Origin: an uncultured Dorea sp.
Lineage (GTDB): Bacteria > Bacillota > Clostridia > Lachnospirales > Lachnospiraceae
DNA length: 40,739 nt
Direction of reading: 5' to 3'
Assembly (NCBI GenBank): GCA_900543415.1
Contig: UQRE01000024.1
Location: forward strand, 1 to 40,739
The translations under genes and the position numbers were made by a program. Shown here piece by piece: positions 1 through 7,063 of this stretch. The notes beneath the pieces are model-generated. The model ran no database searches, was not told where the DNA came from, and worked only from the letters and a program-made list of their open reading frames with translations. Position 1 is the first letter of the stretch, and each line of letters begins with the position of its first letter.

Positions 1-56
1 GGAAAGACTGATCCGTTGCTAGCGGAATCGGTGATCCGATGAAGCGGAATTTGCAC
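1..56 (-). CDS. Possible 5' end of an unidentified gene, cut by the window edge
   Basis: A GTG codon at 56-54 follows an AAAGGAG ribosome site with 6-nt spacing and opens a frame that runs off the left edge (18 codons, beginning MQIPLHRITDSASNG). The base composition rises sharply here compared with the AT-rich stretch 60-250. I recognise no family. It does not resemble L10 (rplJ), which often follows rplA. The same bases contain a small hairpin (ATCGG/CCGAT), so a non-coding element is an alternative. Confidence 0.25.
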   Translation of the reverse strand, partial: MQIPLHRITDSASNGSVF

Positions 57-253
57 TGATCACTCCTTTTTACGTTATATAATATTTCCCAACTTAAATA
101 GCTATTTTAAATCATTCTTTCCTCATAGTCTTGAAGATCGTGAAATACTTATCTATGAATACTAGCTTTCTTTCTAATCTGCATAACTTAAAATATCTAT
201 GTCTCACAAAGCATGACAATAGTATACCAAAAAAAGAAACAACTAAACTAAAA
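57..253. other. AT-rich intergenic stretch, no gene seen
   Basis: This stretch lies between the rplA terminator and the putative edge gene. It is very AT-rich. A short plus-strand frame (131-319) has no ribosome site and runs through the terminator into rplA, so I treat it as spurious. On the minus strand TATATAAC-like sequence around 78-88 could be a -10 for the edge gene, but no matching -35 is convincing. I see no L10 leader. Confidence 0.5.
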
Positions 254-297
254 AAAGACCACTGCCCTAATGATTCCTCATTAAGGCAACAGCCTTT
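249..297 (-). terminator. Intrinsic terminator after rplA
   Basis: On the minus strand a 20-bp fully paired stem (254-273 with 278-297, several G-U pairs) closes a GGAA tetraloop and is followed by a run of seven U. It starts 19 nt after the rplA stop codon and probably ends the rpmG-secE-nusG-rplK-rplA transcript. Confidence 0.9.
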
Positions 298-315
298 ATT
301 ATATATGCAATCTGA

Positions 316-1008
316 TTAAGCTAATTTTAATGGGTTGATCTTAACACCAGGTCCCATTGTAGAAGTAAGTGTCACGCTCTTTAAGAACTGACCTTTTACT
401 GCTGCTGGTCTTGCTTTGTTGATCGCATCAATCAGCGTCTGGAAGTTGTCCGCAAGTTGTTCTTCAGTAAAGGAAGCTTTACCTACTGGCACATGGATAA
501 TGTTTGTCTTATCAAGTCTGTACTCAATCTTACCGGCTTTGATTTCCTGAATCGCTTTTGTAACGTCCATTGTTACTGTACCAGCTTTCGGGTTTGGCAT
601 AAGACCTTTTGGTCCAAGTACACGTCCAAGACGTCCAACAACACCCATCATATCTGGTGTAGCAACAACTACATCAAACTCAAACCAGTTCTCGTTCTGG
701 ATCTTTGGAATCAGCTCTTCGCCGCCAACAAAATCTGCTCCGGCAGCTTTTGCTTCTTCTGCTTTTGCGTCTTTTGCGAATACTAAGATACGAACTTTTT
801 TACCAGTTCCATGTGGCAGTACAACTGCACCACGGATCTGCTGGTCTGCGTGACGTCCGTCACATCCGGTTCTGATATGAGCCTCGATTGTCTCATCAAA
901 TTTTGCTACTGCTGTTTTCTTAACTAATGATACTGCGTCAGCTACATCATAGAGTGTTCCTCTGTCGATTGCTTTTGCAGCTTCCACATATTTCTTTCCT
1001 CTTTTCAT
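316..1008 (-). CDS. rplA: 50S ribosomal protein L1
   Basis: L1 forms the mobile L1 stalk of the large ribosomal subunit, binds 23S rRNA at the E site, and represses its own operon by binding mRNA. The 230-residue product has the usual bacterial length and signatures: N-terminal MKRGKKY, the DMMGVVGRLGRVLGPKGLMPNPK segment split here as VGRLGRVLGPKGLMPNP, and the C-terminal TSTMGPGVKI motif. ATG at 1008 follows AGGAGG with good spacing. It lies 44 nt after rplK and is the last gene before a strong terminator. The short rplK-rplA spacer holds an L1-binding-site mimic, consistent with autoregulation. Confidence 0.98.
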   Translation of the reverse strand: MKRGKKYVEAAKAIDRGTLYDVADAVSLVKKTAVAKFDETIEAHIRTGCDGRHADQQIRGAVVLPHGTGKKVRILVFAKDAKAEEAKAAGADFVGGEELIPKIQNENWFEFDVVVATPDMMGVVGRLGRVLGPKGLMPNPKAGTVTMDVTKAIQEIKAGKIEYRLDKTNIIHVPVGKASFTEEQLADNFQTLIDAINKARPAAVKGQFLKSVTLTSTMGPGVKINPLKLA

Positions 1009-1025
1009 TCTAAATAAACCTCCTT

Positions 1026-1052
1026 GTGGTCATATCGGGATACCCCTCCCAC
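1026..1052 (-). promoter_or_regulatory. L1-binding-site mimic in the rplA leader
   Basis: Immediately after the rplK stop codon the mRNA reads GUGGGAGG, then a small GGGUAUCCC hairpin, then AUAUGACCAC, and then AAGGAGG. The GUGG/CCAC outer stem with an asymmetric internal loop resembles the L1 stalk of 23S rRNA (GGUGGGAGGC ... AUACCACC in E. coli). L1 is known to recognise the same motif in rRNA and in its own mRNA. Repression by L1 here is inferred. Confidence 0.65.
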
Positions 1053-1478
1053 TTATTCTTCAACTGTTACACCCATGGAACGACATGTTCCTGCTACCAT
1101 GCTCATAGCAGCCTCAACAGATGCTGCGTTTAAGTCTGGCATCTTCAGTTCAGCGATTTCCTGTAACTGAGCTTTTGTGATTGTAGCAACTTTTTTCTTA
1201 TTCGGCACGCCTGAACCAGATTTCAGTTTACATGCTTTTTTAATAAGAACTGCTGCCGGTGGTGTCTTTGTGATGAAGCTGAAGCTTCTGTCATTGTAAA
1301 CAGTAATAACTACAGGGATGATAAGATCTCCCTGATCTGCTGTTCTAGCGTTGAACTGTTTTGTAAATTCAACGATATTTACTCCGTGCTGACCAAGTGC
1401 TGGTCCAACCGGTGGTGCTGGTGTAGCTTTTCCAGCAGGAATCTGTAATTTAATATAACCTGATACTTTTTTTGCCAT
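1053..1478 (-). CDS. rplK: 50S ribosomal protein L11
   Basis: L11 forms the base of the factor-binding stalk with 23S rRNA and takes part in GTPase-factor function and the stringent response. The 141-residue product carries the family signature KLQIPAGKATPAPPVGPALG near the N-terminus and the C-terminal GTARSMGV-like segment (GTCRSMGVTVEE). An upstream in-frame codon would add 16 residues (MGGAREFRHHHKEVIE), but these encode the leader motif. ATG at 1478 has AGGAGG 7 nt upstream and gives the standard length. It lies between nusG and rplA in one operon. Confidence 0.98.
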   Translation of the reverse strand: MAKKVSGYIKLQIPAGKATPAPPVGPALGQHGVNIVEFTKQFNARTADQGDLIIPVVITVYNDRSFSFITKTPPAAVLIKKACKLKSGSGVPNKKKVATITKAQLQEIAELKMPDLNAASVEAAMSMVAGTCRSMGVTVEE

Positions 1479-1493
1479 TTCAATTACCTCCTT

Positions 1494-1526
1494 GTGGTGA
1501 TGTCGGAACTCTCTGGCTCCTCCCAC
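1494..1526 (-). promoter_or_regulatory. L1-binding-site mimic in the rplK leader
   Basis: The nusG-rplK spacer contains GUGGGAGG at 1526-1519 and a closing AUCACCAC at 1501-1494, followed directly by AAGGAGG of rplK. Both arms and their distance to the ribosome site match the element before rplA. Only the apical part differs. This second copy of the L1-stalk-like motif is the expected place for L1 to repress L11 synthesis. Confidence 0.6.
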
Positions 1527-1545
1527 GATTTTTTACTTTTAGCAA

Positions 1546-2061
1546 TTACATCTTTTTCACTTCTGCGAAACTAATTTCAACCGGTGTTTCGCGACCGAAC
1601 AGCTCAACATTGATCGTAAGACTCTGCTTCTGAACATTGATCGTCTGAATAACTCCGACTGTATCTGCCCATGCACCTGCGATTACCTGAATTGTATCGC
1701 CCACTTCAAAGTCCACAACAATATCGTCTCTTTGGATTCCAAGCGGAGCCATCTCTGCATCTGTAAGCGGAACCGGCTTTGATCCCGGACCTACAAATCC
1801 AGTCACTCCTCTTGTATTCCGCACAACATACCATGTGTCATCATTCATGATCATATGAATGAGCACATATCCCGGAAACATTTTCTTCTGAGTCGCTTTC
1901 TGTACTCCATTTTTAAGTTCCACAACATCCTGCATAGGAACACGAACCTCCAGGATCTGGTCTTCCAGATGTCTGTTTTCGATTGTCTTATCAATATTGG
2001 CTTTTACCTTGTTCTCATACCCTGAATAAGTATGAACTACATACCATTTTGCCTCTGACAT
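1546..2061 (-). CDS. nusG: Transcription termination/antitermination factor NusG
   Basis: NusG binds the RNA polymerase clamp, modulates pausing and Rho action, and couples transcription to translation. The 171-residue product begins with the NGN domain (WYVVHTYSGYENKVKANI, residues 6-23; MFPGYVLIHM about 61-70) and ends with a KOW domain (VGDTIQVIAGAWADTVGVIQ then INVELFGRETPVE). Length is typical. It lies 28 nt after secE and ahead of rplK, the classical secE-nusG-rplKA order. ATG at 2061 is preceded by a GAAAGGTGAG-type ribosome site. Confidence 0.98.
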   Translation of the reverse strand: MSEAKWYVVHTYSGYENKVKANIDKTIENRHLEDQILEVRVPMQDVVELKNGVQKATQKKMFPGYVLIHMIMNDDTWYVVRNTRGVTGFVGPGSKPVPLTDAEMAPLGIQRDDIVVDFEVGDTIQVIAGAWADTVGVIQTINVQKQSLTINVELFGRETPVEISFAEVKKM

Positions 2062-2089
2062 AAACTCACCTTTCTTGTTCGTCAGTCAA

Positions 2090-2287
2090 TTAACCCAGAT
2101 TTGTCAGGAAATTAACTCCATACTGGGCAAGGAAATCAATCAGTGCAATGATTGCTCCTAACACTACGGATACAGAAACAACTGCCGCTGTGTGTTTCGC
2201 AAGAGTCATCTTATCCGGCCAAATGATCTTGTTAAATTCAGCTTTCAGACCTTTGAACCAGCTCTTTTTCTGAGTTTTTTCACTCAT
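2090..2287 (-). CDS. secE: Preprotein translocase subunit SecE
   Basis: SecE is the small clamp subunit of the SecYEG channel. The 65-residue product has the single-helix Gram-positive form: a short basic amphipathic region (WFKGLKAEFNKIIWPDKMTL, with the conserved W-P) followed by one membrane helix (AAVVSVSVVLGAIIALIDFL). A GTG three codons upstream is in frame, but ATG at 2287 sits 8 nt after GGAG and is the better start. It lies between rpmG and nusG. Confidence 0.96.
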   Translation of the reverse strand: MSEKTQKKSWFKGLKAEFNKIIWPDKMTLAKHTAAVVSVSVVLGAIIALIDFLAQYGVNFLTNLG

Positions 2288-2309
2288 GACTTTCACTCCT
2301 TTACGGCGA

Positions 2310-2459
2310 TTATTTTGTTTCCTTGTGCAGTGTGTGTGACTTACAGAATTTGCAGTACTTCTTTGTTTCCATGCGCTCCGGATGAGTCTTCTTATCCTTT
2401 GTCATGTTGTAGTTACGCTGCTTACATTCTGTACATTCCAATGTGATTCTTGTACGCAC
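2310..2459 (-). CDS. rpmG: 50S ribosomal protein L33
   Basis: This 49-residue gene encodes L33 of the large subunit. The product reads VRTRITLECTECKQRNYN and continues to KYCKFCKSHTLHKETK. Four cysteines (C9, C12, C36, C39) form the zinc ribbon, so it is the zinc-binding C+ type. The start is GTG at 2459, with AGGTGG upstream. It is the first gene of the secE-nusG-rplK-rplA operon and lies about 100 nt downstream of a good promoter. Confidence 0.95.
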   Translation of the reverse strand: MRTRITLECTECKQRNYNMTKDKKTHPERMETKKYCKFCKSHTLHKETK

Positions 2460-2502
2460 AACTTCCACCTCGCTTTATATTTCTTAAGTTAACGTGTTAC
2501 TT

Positions 2503-2521
2503 GACAGTTTGCGAAACTGTC
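2503..2521 (-). promoter_or_regulatory. Leader hairpin upstream of rpmG
   Basis: A perfect 8-bp inverted repeat GACAGTTT/AAACTGTC with a 3-nt loop lies in the 5' leader of the rpmG operon, about 40 nt before the GTG. No U-run follows on the minus strand, so it is not a simple terminator. Its role is unknown; mRNA stabilisation or protein binding are possible. Confidence 0.5.
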
Positions 2522-2566
2522 GCATTTTTAGGCATAAAAAAAAAGCCTACTTCCATTCGCCAGAAT

Positions 2567-2595
2567 ATTGTATCACACACATATAGTAAAATCAA
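2567..2595 (-). promoter_or_regulatory. Sigma-A promoter of the rpmG-secE-nusG-rplKA operon
   Basis: On the minus strand -35 TTGATT (2595-2590) and -10 TACAAT (2572-2567) are separated by 17 nt. Transcription would begin near 2560, giving a leader of about 100 nt before rpmG. Confidence 0.75.
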
Positions 2596-2673
2596 GTTTT
2601 TTTTATTTCTTCGGTTACTTTCCCATATATTTTCTGTTGGATTTATTTTCTTGTATATTTTCACCCTAATTAT

Positions 2674-2702
2674 TTGCATTATCATCCGGAAAATTGTATA
2701 AT
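2674..2702 (+). promoter_or_regulatory. Sigma-A promoter of glgC-glgD
   Basis: TTGCAT (2674-2679) and a consensus TATAAT (2697-2702) are separated by 17 nt. The expected start is about 25 nt upstream of the glgC ATG. It is divergent from the rpmG promoter. Confidence 0.75.
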
Positions 2703-2736
2703 ATTGCTTAAGAAAGGATGAAAGAGAGGGCTCACT

Positions 2737-3876
2737 ATGAAGCAAAATAATATGTTAGCAATGATTTTAGCTGGTGGTAGAGGATCTCGTCTGCATGAGT
2801 TAACCAACAAAGTAGCAAAACCTGCCGTTTCCTATGGTGGTAAGTATCGTATTGTTGATTTTCCACTCAGTAACTGTGCCAACAGCGGTATAGACGTTGT
2901 AGGTGTTCTGACGCAGTATGAATCTATTTTGCTGAACAGCTACGTGGCTGCCGGACGTCGTTGGGGTCTGGATGCCAAAGACAGCGGAGTCTATGTACTT
3001 CCGCCGCGTGAAACAGCAGATTCGAATCTGGATGTATACAGAGGAACTGCTGACGCAATTTCTCAGAATATCGATTTTATAGACACATACTCTCCGGAGT
3101 ATATTCTGATTCTCTCAGGCGACCATATCTATAAAATGGATTACGACAAAATGTTAGACGCCCACAAGGCAAATAATGCGGATGCAACGATTGCAGTTCT
3201 TCCCGTACCTATGAAAGAAGCAAGTCGTTTTGGAATTATGAACACTGACGAAAATGGTAAGATTGTTGAATTTGAAGAAAAACCAGAAAAGCCAAAGAGC
3301 AATCTGGCTTCTATGGGTATCTATATTTTTAACTGGAAACAGCTGCGCAAAGCACTGACTGCAGATATGAAAAACCCTGATTCCAGTCATGATTTCGGAA
3401 AGGATATCATCCCTAACTTCTTAAATGAAGGCAAAGCTCTGTATGCTTACAAATTCGAAGGCTACTGGAAAGATGTGGGAACGATCGATTCTCTCTGGGA
3501 GGCTAATATGGATCTTCTTGATCCTAATAATCCACTGGATCTTAACGACCCTACGTGGAAGATCTATACCGAAGATGTTACTACTCTTCCACACTACATT
3601 GGACCTAATGCAGATATCAAACGCGCATTTATTACACAGGGCTGCGTGATAGACGGTTCTGTAAAAAATTCTGTTTTATTTACCGGTGCAAAAGTCGGTG
3701 AAGGTGCTAAGATCATTGACAGTGTTCTTATGCCGGGCGTAACTGTAGAAAGCGGCGCTGTTGTTACTCGTGCTTTAGTTGCCGATGGAGTAAAGATCTG
3801 CAAAGACGCTAAAGTCGGTGACAGCAAGAGCGAACACATCGAACTGGTTGCCAAAAATGTAAAGGGGGTAGAATAA
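2737..3876 (+). CDS. glgC: Glucose-1-phosphate adenylyltransferase, catalytic subunit
   Basis: GlgC makes ADP-glucose from ATP and glucose-1-phosphate, the committed step of bacterial glycogen synthesis. The 379-residue product begins with the nucleotidyltransferase domain (AMILAGGRGSRL at residues 8-19; KPAVSYGGKYRIVDFPLSNC; SGDHIYKMDY) and ends with a left-handed beta-helix of hexapeptide-like repeats (about 290-370). Length is normal. ATG at 2737 follows AGAGGG by 6 nt. The next gene, glgD, starts 2 nt after its stop, so the two are co-expressed. Confidence 0.97.
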   Translation: MKQNNMLAMILAGGRGSRLHELTNKVAKPAVSYGGKYRIVDFPLSNCANSGIDVVGVLTQYESILLNSYVAAGRRWGLDAKDSGVYVLPPRETADSNLDVYRGTADAISQNIDFIDTYSPEYILILSGDHIYKMDYDKMLDAHKANNADATIAVLPVPMKEASRFGIMNTDENGKIVEFEEKPEKPKSNLASMGIYIFNWKQLRKALTADMKNPDSSHDFGKDIIPNFLNEGKALYAYKFEGYWKDVGTIDSLWEANMDLLDPNNPLDLNDPTWKIYTEDVTTLPHYIGPNADIKRAFITQGCVIDGSVKNSVLFTGAKVGEGAKIIDSVLMPGVTVESGAVVTRALVADGVKICKDAKVGDSKSEHIELVAKNVKGVE

Positions 3877-3877
3877 T

Positions 3878-4993
3878 ATGGCTAAAGCATTTGGAATTGT
3901 AAGTTTTGCGGGAAATCATGTCCGCGTCGATGGCTTACGAGCATATCGTCCTGCCGGTGCATTCTGCTTCTTAGGAAGATACCGTATTATCGACTTCCCG
4001 ATTTCTAACATGAGCAACAGCGGAATCGACCAGATTCAAGTATATATTAGAAGACAGCCCCGCTCTCTCGCTGAGCATTTGGGAAGCGGACGTCACTACA
4101 ATATCAACTCAAAACGTGGAAAACTCCAGTTGCTTTTCACAGAAAACAGTCTGGGACAAGATTTCTACAACACAGATATCGCAGCTTATGCACAAAACAT
4201 GGAAAGCATCGAAGCTGCTCACCAGCCTTATGTCATTATTGCACCAAGTTATATGATCTACACACAGGATTATAATGCACTTCTCAATGCGCATATTGAA
4301 TCCGGTGCAGATATCACACTTTTATATCACACAGTAGATAATGCCAAAGATTACTTCTTGAAATGTAATTGTGTAAATCTGAACAAACAAAAAGGTGTTT
4401 TAGGACTTGAAGTCAATCAGGGAAATGCTAAAAACAAACACATTTCCATGGATACATATATTATGAAGACTGAACTCTTCATGGAAATTGTAAAACGTTC
4501 TGTTGAAGTTTCTTCTATGTATACATTGGCAGATATGATCAACCTGTCCTGCGAAGCACTCGATGTACGTGGAATTTCCCACAAGGGCTTCTTCGCAGCA
4601 GCCAATGACTTCAAGAGTTATTACGATGCAAATATCTCTTTGATCGACTTCAAAACAGCTTCCGGGCTGTTCCATGAAGACTGGCCGATCTACACAAGAA
4701 CCAACGACTCCTGTCCAACACAGTATTTTGATTCAGCAAGCGTAAAAAGTTCTGTTGTCTCTAACGGATGCCTGATCAAAGGTCAGCTGGAGAATTCTGT
4801 TCTCGGTCGTGGCTGCGAAATCAAAGAAGGTGCCGTGGTCAAAAATTGTGTTATTCTGGCTGACGTTGTAATCGGAAAAGATGTACATGTTGAAAACATG
4901 GTAATTGATAAAGGTGCTAAAATCACTCGAATGAAAGAGATTGTCGCTGATCCGGCAACTCCCGGATATATTAAACGCAGAGATCTCATTTAA
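3878..4993 (+). CDS. glgD: Glucose-1-phosphate adenylyltransferase-like regulatory subunit GlgD
   Basis: GlgD is the GlgC paralogue of Firmicutes that forms a heteromeric ADP-glucose pyrophosphorylase and modulates activity. The 371-residue product shares the fold (GRYRIIDFPISNMSNSGIDQ; a C-terminal beta-helix, about 285-365), but the GGxGxRL pyrophosphorylase loop is replaced by FAGNHVRVDGLRAYRP, so it is unlikely to be catalytic by itself. It follows glgC directly with GGGGG upstream of its ATG. A strong hairpin after its stop ends the pair. No glycogen synthase or branching enzyme is in the window. Confidence 0.95.
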   Translation: MAKAFGIVSFAGNHVRVDGLRAYRPAGAFCFLGRYRIIDFPISNMSNSGIDQIQVYIRRQPRSLAEHLGSGRHYNINSKRGKLQLLFTENSLGQDFYNTDIAAYAQNMESIEAAHQPYVIIAPSYMIYTQDYNALLNAHIESGADITLLYHTVDNAKDYFLKCNCVNLNKQKGVLGLEVNQGNAKNKHISMDTYIMKTELFMEIVKRSVEVSSMYTLADMINLSCEALDVRGISHKGFFAAANDFKSYYDANISLIDFKTASGLFHEDWPIYTRTNDSCPTQYFDSASVKSSVVSNGCLIKGQLENSVLGRGCEIKEGAVVKNCVILADVVIGKDVHVENMVIDKGAKITRMKEIVADPATPGYIKRRDLI

Positions 4994-5010
4994 TATCATT
5001 GCCATCTAAC

Positions 5011-5056
5011 CGCATGGGTCCCTCCTGCGAGCGCTTCATAGGAGGGACCCATGTTT
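5011..5056 (+). terminator. Terminator hairpin after glgD
   Basis: A perfect 14-bp inverted repeat (5013-5026 with 5040-5053, ATGGGTCCCTCCT and its complement) with a 13-nt loop is followed by a short TTTT. It lies between the glgD stop and the glutaminase ribosome site. The U-run is short, so some read-through into glutaminase is possible. Confidence 0.8.
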
Positions 5057-5085
5057 TCACGCATACAAAAGGAGGAAATCAAACA

Positions 5086-5997
5086 TTGAAAGAAATCTTG
5101 GAACATGCCATGGAACTGGCAAGACAGGAAATTCCCTTTGGCGAAACTGCCTCTTACATCCCTGAGCTTGGACGGGTAAATAAAAATCAACTGGGCGTTT
5201 CTATTTTTACCTGTGACGGTGTGCGGGAATCTGTCGGCGATACACAAGTCCGATTTACAATCCAGAGTATTTCCAAAGTAATTACTCTTGCAGTTGCATT
5301 AGAAAAATGTGGATTTTATAAGGTTTTTGAAAAGGTTGGAATGGAGCCTTCCGGCGATGCCTTTAACTCTCTGGTGAAACTGGATGTCTCCAGTGATCAT
5401 CCGTTTAATCCTATGATCAATTCCGGCGCCATCGCAATCACGAGTTATCTGCTTCCCCTTGTAAGCTTTGATGATATGTTGGAAATCACAAGGCAGCTCT
5501 GTATGGATCCGGATATCGTAATGGACGGCAACGTCTATCAGTCTGAAATGAATCATTTATCCCGAAACCGTGCAATTGCTTATCTGTTGGAGAGCAAAGG
5601 AATCATTGCCATGGACTCTGTCCAGGATACTCTGGATCTCTATGTGAGAATGTGTTCTCTTAGCGTAACGGCAGAAAGTCTTGCCGGCTTCGGACTCGTT
5701 CTTGCTGCCAACGGAATCCATCCGGTTACCGGTAAGCGTCTGTTGGACGAAAATGTTGTCAAAGTCGTAAAGACGATCATGCTTACCTGCGGAATGTATG
5801 ACGGTTCCGGCGAATTTGCTGTCCACGTAGGGGTTCCGTCTAAAAGCGGCGTCGGAGGCGGTATTCTCTCTGTCGTAGATCACCGCATGGGAATCGGAAT
5901 CTTCGGTCCTTCTCTCGACAGCAAAGGGAACAGCATCGCTGGAAGACACATCCTGCGCCACCTGTCTAAGGAATTGAATTTGCATCTTTTTGGATAA
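5086..5997 (+). CDS. glsA: Glutaminase (beta-lactamase-like serine fold)
   Basis: This enzyme hydrolyses L-glutamine to glutamate and ammonia. The 303-residue product matches the usual bacterial length. The catalytic Ser-x-x-Lys is SISK (S61, K64), and NSGAI and the glycine-rich GVPSKSGVGGGI near residue 250 are conserved. I chose TTG at 5086 because GGAGG lies 10 nt upstream and the family starts there. An ATG at 4999 is in frame but lies inside the terminator hairpin and would add 29 unrelated residues. It is a single gene, convergent with purC. Confidence 0.93.
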   Translation: MKEILEHAMELARQEIPFGETASYIPELGRVNKNQLGVSIFTCDGVRESVGDTQVRFTIQSISKVITLAVALEKCGFYKVFEKVGMEPSGDAFNSLVKLDVSSDHPFNPMINSGAIAITSYLLPLVSFDDMLEITRQLCMDPDIVMDGNVYQSEMNHLSRNRAIAYLLESKGIIAMDSVQDTLDLYVRMCSLSVTAESLAGFGLVLAANGIHPVTGKRLLDENVVKVVKTIMLTCGMYDGSGEFAVHVGVPSKSGVGGGILSVVDHRMGIGIFGPSLDSKGNSIAGRHILRHLSKELNLHLFG

Positions 5998-5999
5998 CA

Positions 6000-6053
6000 C
6001 CCCGGGGACTTTAACAAAACATCCCCGGGGACTTTTGCAAAAGTCCCCGGGGG
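6000..6053. terminator. GC-rich palindromic repeat, probable bidirectional terminator
   Basis: The whole spacer between the convergent glsA and purC stops is a repeat block. CCCCGGGGACTTT occurs at 6000 and 6023 on plus and once inverted at 6041-6050. The second and third copies form a near-perfect 17-bp inverted repeat centred on TTGCAA (6035-6040). T-rich sequence follows on the minus side. It could stop transcription from both genes. Three CCCGGG sites fall within about 50 bp, unlike the AT-rich spacers nearby. Confidence 0.7.
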
Positions 6054-6061
6054 ATATCTCA

Positions 6062-6934
6062 TTATTTCAAATCTTCACCTGTCAGCATTTTGTATGCCTG
6101 CAAATATTTTGCGATCGTCTTATCTGTGATTTCCTGCGGAAGTGTCCAGTCATGGTTATCATTTTCTTTTAACCAATCGCGGGCGAACTGTTTATCAAAG
6201 GATGGCTGTCCGTGTCCCGGCTCATATCCTTCTACCGGCCAGAAACGGGAGCTGTCCGGTGTAAGCATCTCGTCTCCTACCACAATGTTGCCTTCCTCAT
6301 CAAGACCAAATTCAAACTTGGTATCAGCAATGATGATTCCCTTGCTCAGTGCGTATTCTGCACATTTCTTATATAATGCAATGGTGTAATCTCTCAGCTT
6401 CTCTGCGTATTCCTGACCTTTTCCAGGGAACTGTTTCTCCAAATGCTCAATACTCTGCTCGTAAGAAATATTCTCGTCATGATCTCCAATTTCAGCTTTT
6501 GTAGATGGCGTGTAGATAGGCTCCGGCAATTTATCAGATTCTTTCAAGCCTTCCGGAAGTTCAATACCACACACTTTACCAGTCTCCTGATAACTTGCCC
6601 ATCCGCTTCCGGTAATGTATCCACGTACAATACATTCGATCGGAAGCATCTCAAGCTTGCGGCACATCATGCTGTTTCCGTCAAACTTATCCTGCTGAAA
6701 ATACTCCGGCATATCCTTTACATCAACAGAAAGCATATGGTTTGGCAGAATATCTTCTGTCAGATCAAACCAGAACTTAGACATCTGTGTAAGGACAGTA
6801 CCCTTCTTTGTAATCTCATTTTTTAAAATCACATCAAAACAACTGATACGGTCAGTTGCCACCATGATCAGGCTGTCGCCATTATCGTAAATCTCACGTA
6901 CTTTACCTTCTTTGATCGGTTTCATTTCCTGCAT
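6062..6934 (-). CDS. purC: Phosphoribosylaminoimidazole-succinocarboxamide synthase
   Basis: PurC joins aspartate to CAIR using ATP in de novo purine synthesis. The 290-residue product has the family's motifs: KEGKVREIYDNGDSLIMVATDRIS (start GKVREIY near residue 10), IVRGYITGSGWASY (about 108-121), IADTKFEFG (about 209-217) and DEMLTPDSSRFW. ATG at 6934 follows GAGGTG. It is monocistronic in this window, with its own promoter behind modC, and is convergent with glutaminase. It is not otherwise linked to purine genes here. Confidence 0.97.
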   Translation of the reverse strand: MQEMKPIKEGKVREIYDNGDSLIMVATDRISCFDVILKNEITKKGTVLTQMSKFWFDLTEDILPNHMLSVDVKDMPEYFQQDKFDGNSMMCRKLEMLPIECIVRGYITGSGWASYQETGKVCGIELPEGLKESDKLPEPIYTPSTKAEIGDHDENISYEQSIEHLEKQFPGKGQEYAEKLRDYTIALYKKCAEYALSKGIIIADTKFEFGLDEEGNIVVGDEMLTPDSSRFWPVEGYEPGHGQPSFDKQFARDWLKENDNHDWTLPQEITDKTIAKYLQAYKMLTGEDLK

Positions 6935-6986
6935 TTTTTACACCTCGTATTTTTTCCATAACTAAATTACCGTTAAATAAGTGTGT

Positions 6987-7012
6987 CTTATTGAACACAT
7001 TCTTTCAATAAG
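6987..7012. promoter_or_regulatory. Perfect dyad between the purC promoter and purC
   Basis: CTTATTGAA and TTCAATAAG form a perfect 9-bp inverted repeat with an 8-nt spacer in the purC leader, just downstream of the -10. No U-run follows. It may be a repressor operator or an RNA hairpin. It does not resemble the Bacillus PurBox. Confidence 0.45.
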
Positions 7013-7019
7013 TATTATT

Positions 7020-7048
7020 AATATAACATTTTTCGATAAAGAATGCAA
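7020..7048 (-). promoter_or_regulatory. Sigma-A promoter of purC
   Basis: On the minus strand TTGCAT (7048-7043) and TATATT (7025-7020) are spaced by 17 nt. It lies just past the modC stop codon and about 85 nt before purC. Confidence 0.6.
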
Positions 7049-7063
7049 TACCTTTCACACCCT

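Noticed and set aside
131..319. Plus-strand frame of 62 codons near the left edge
   Set aside because: It lacks a ribosome site and crosses the rplA terminator and gene end.
4999..5085. Longer glutaminase start at ATG 4999
   Set aside because: The added residues lie inside the glgD terminator hairpin and do not match the family; a ribosome site supports TTG 5086.
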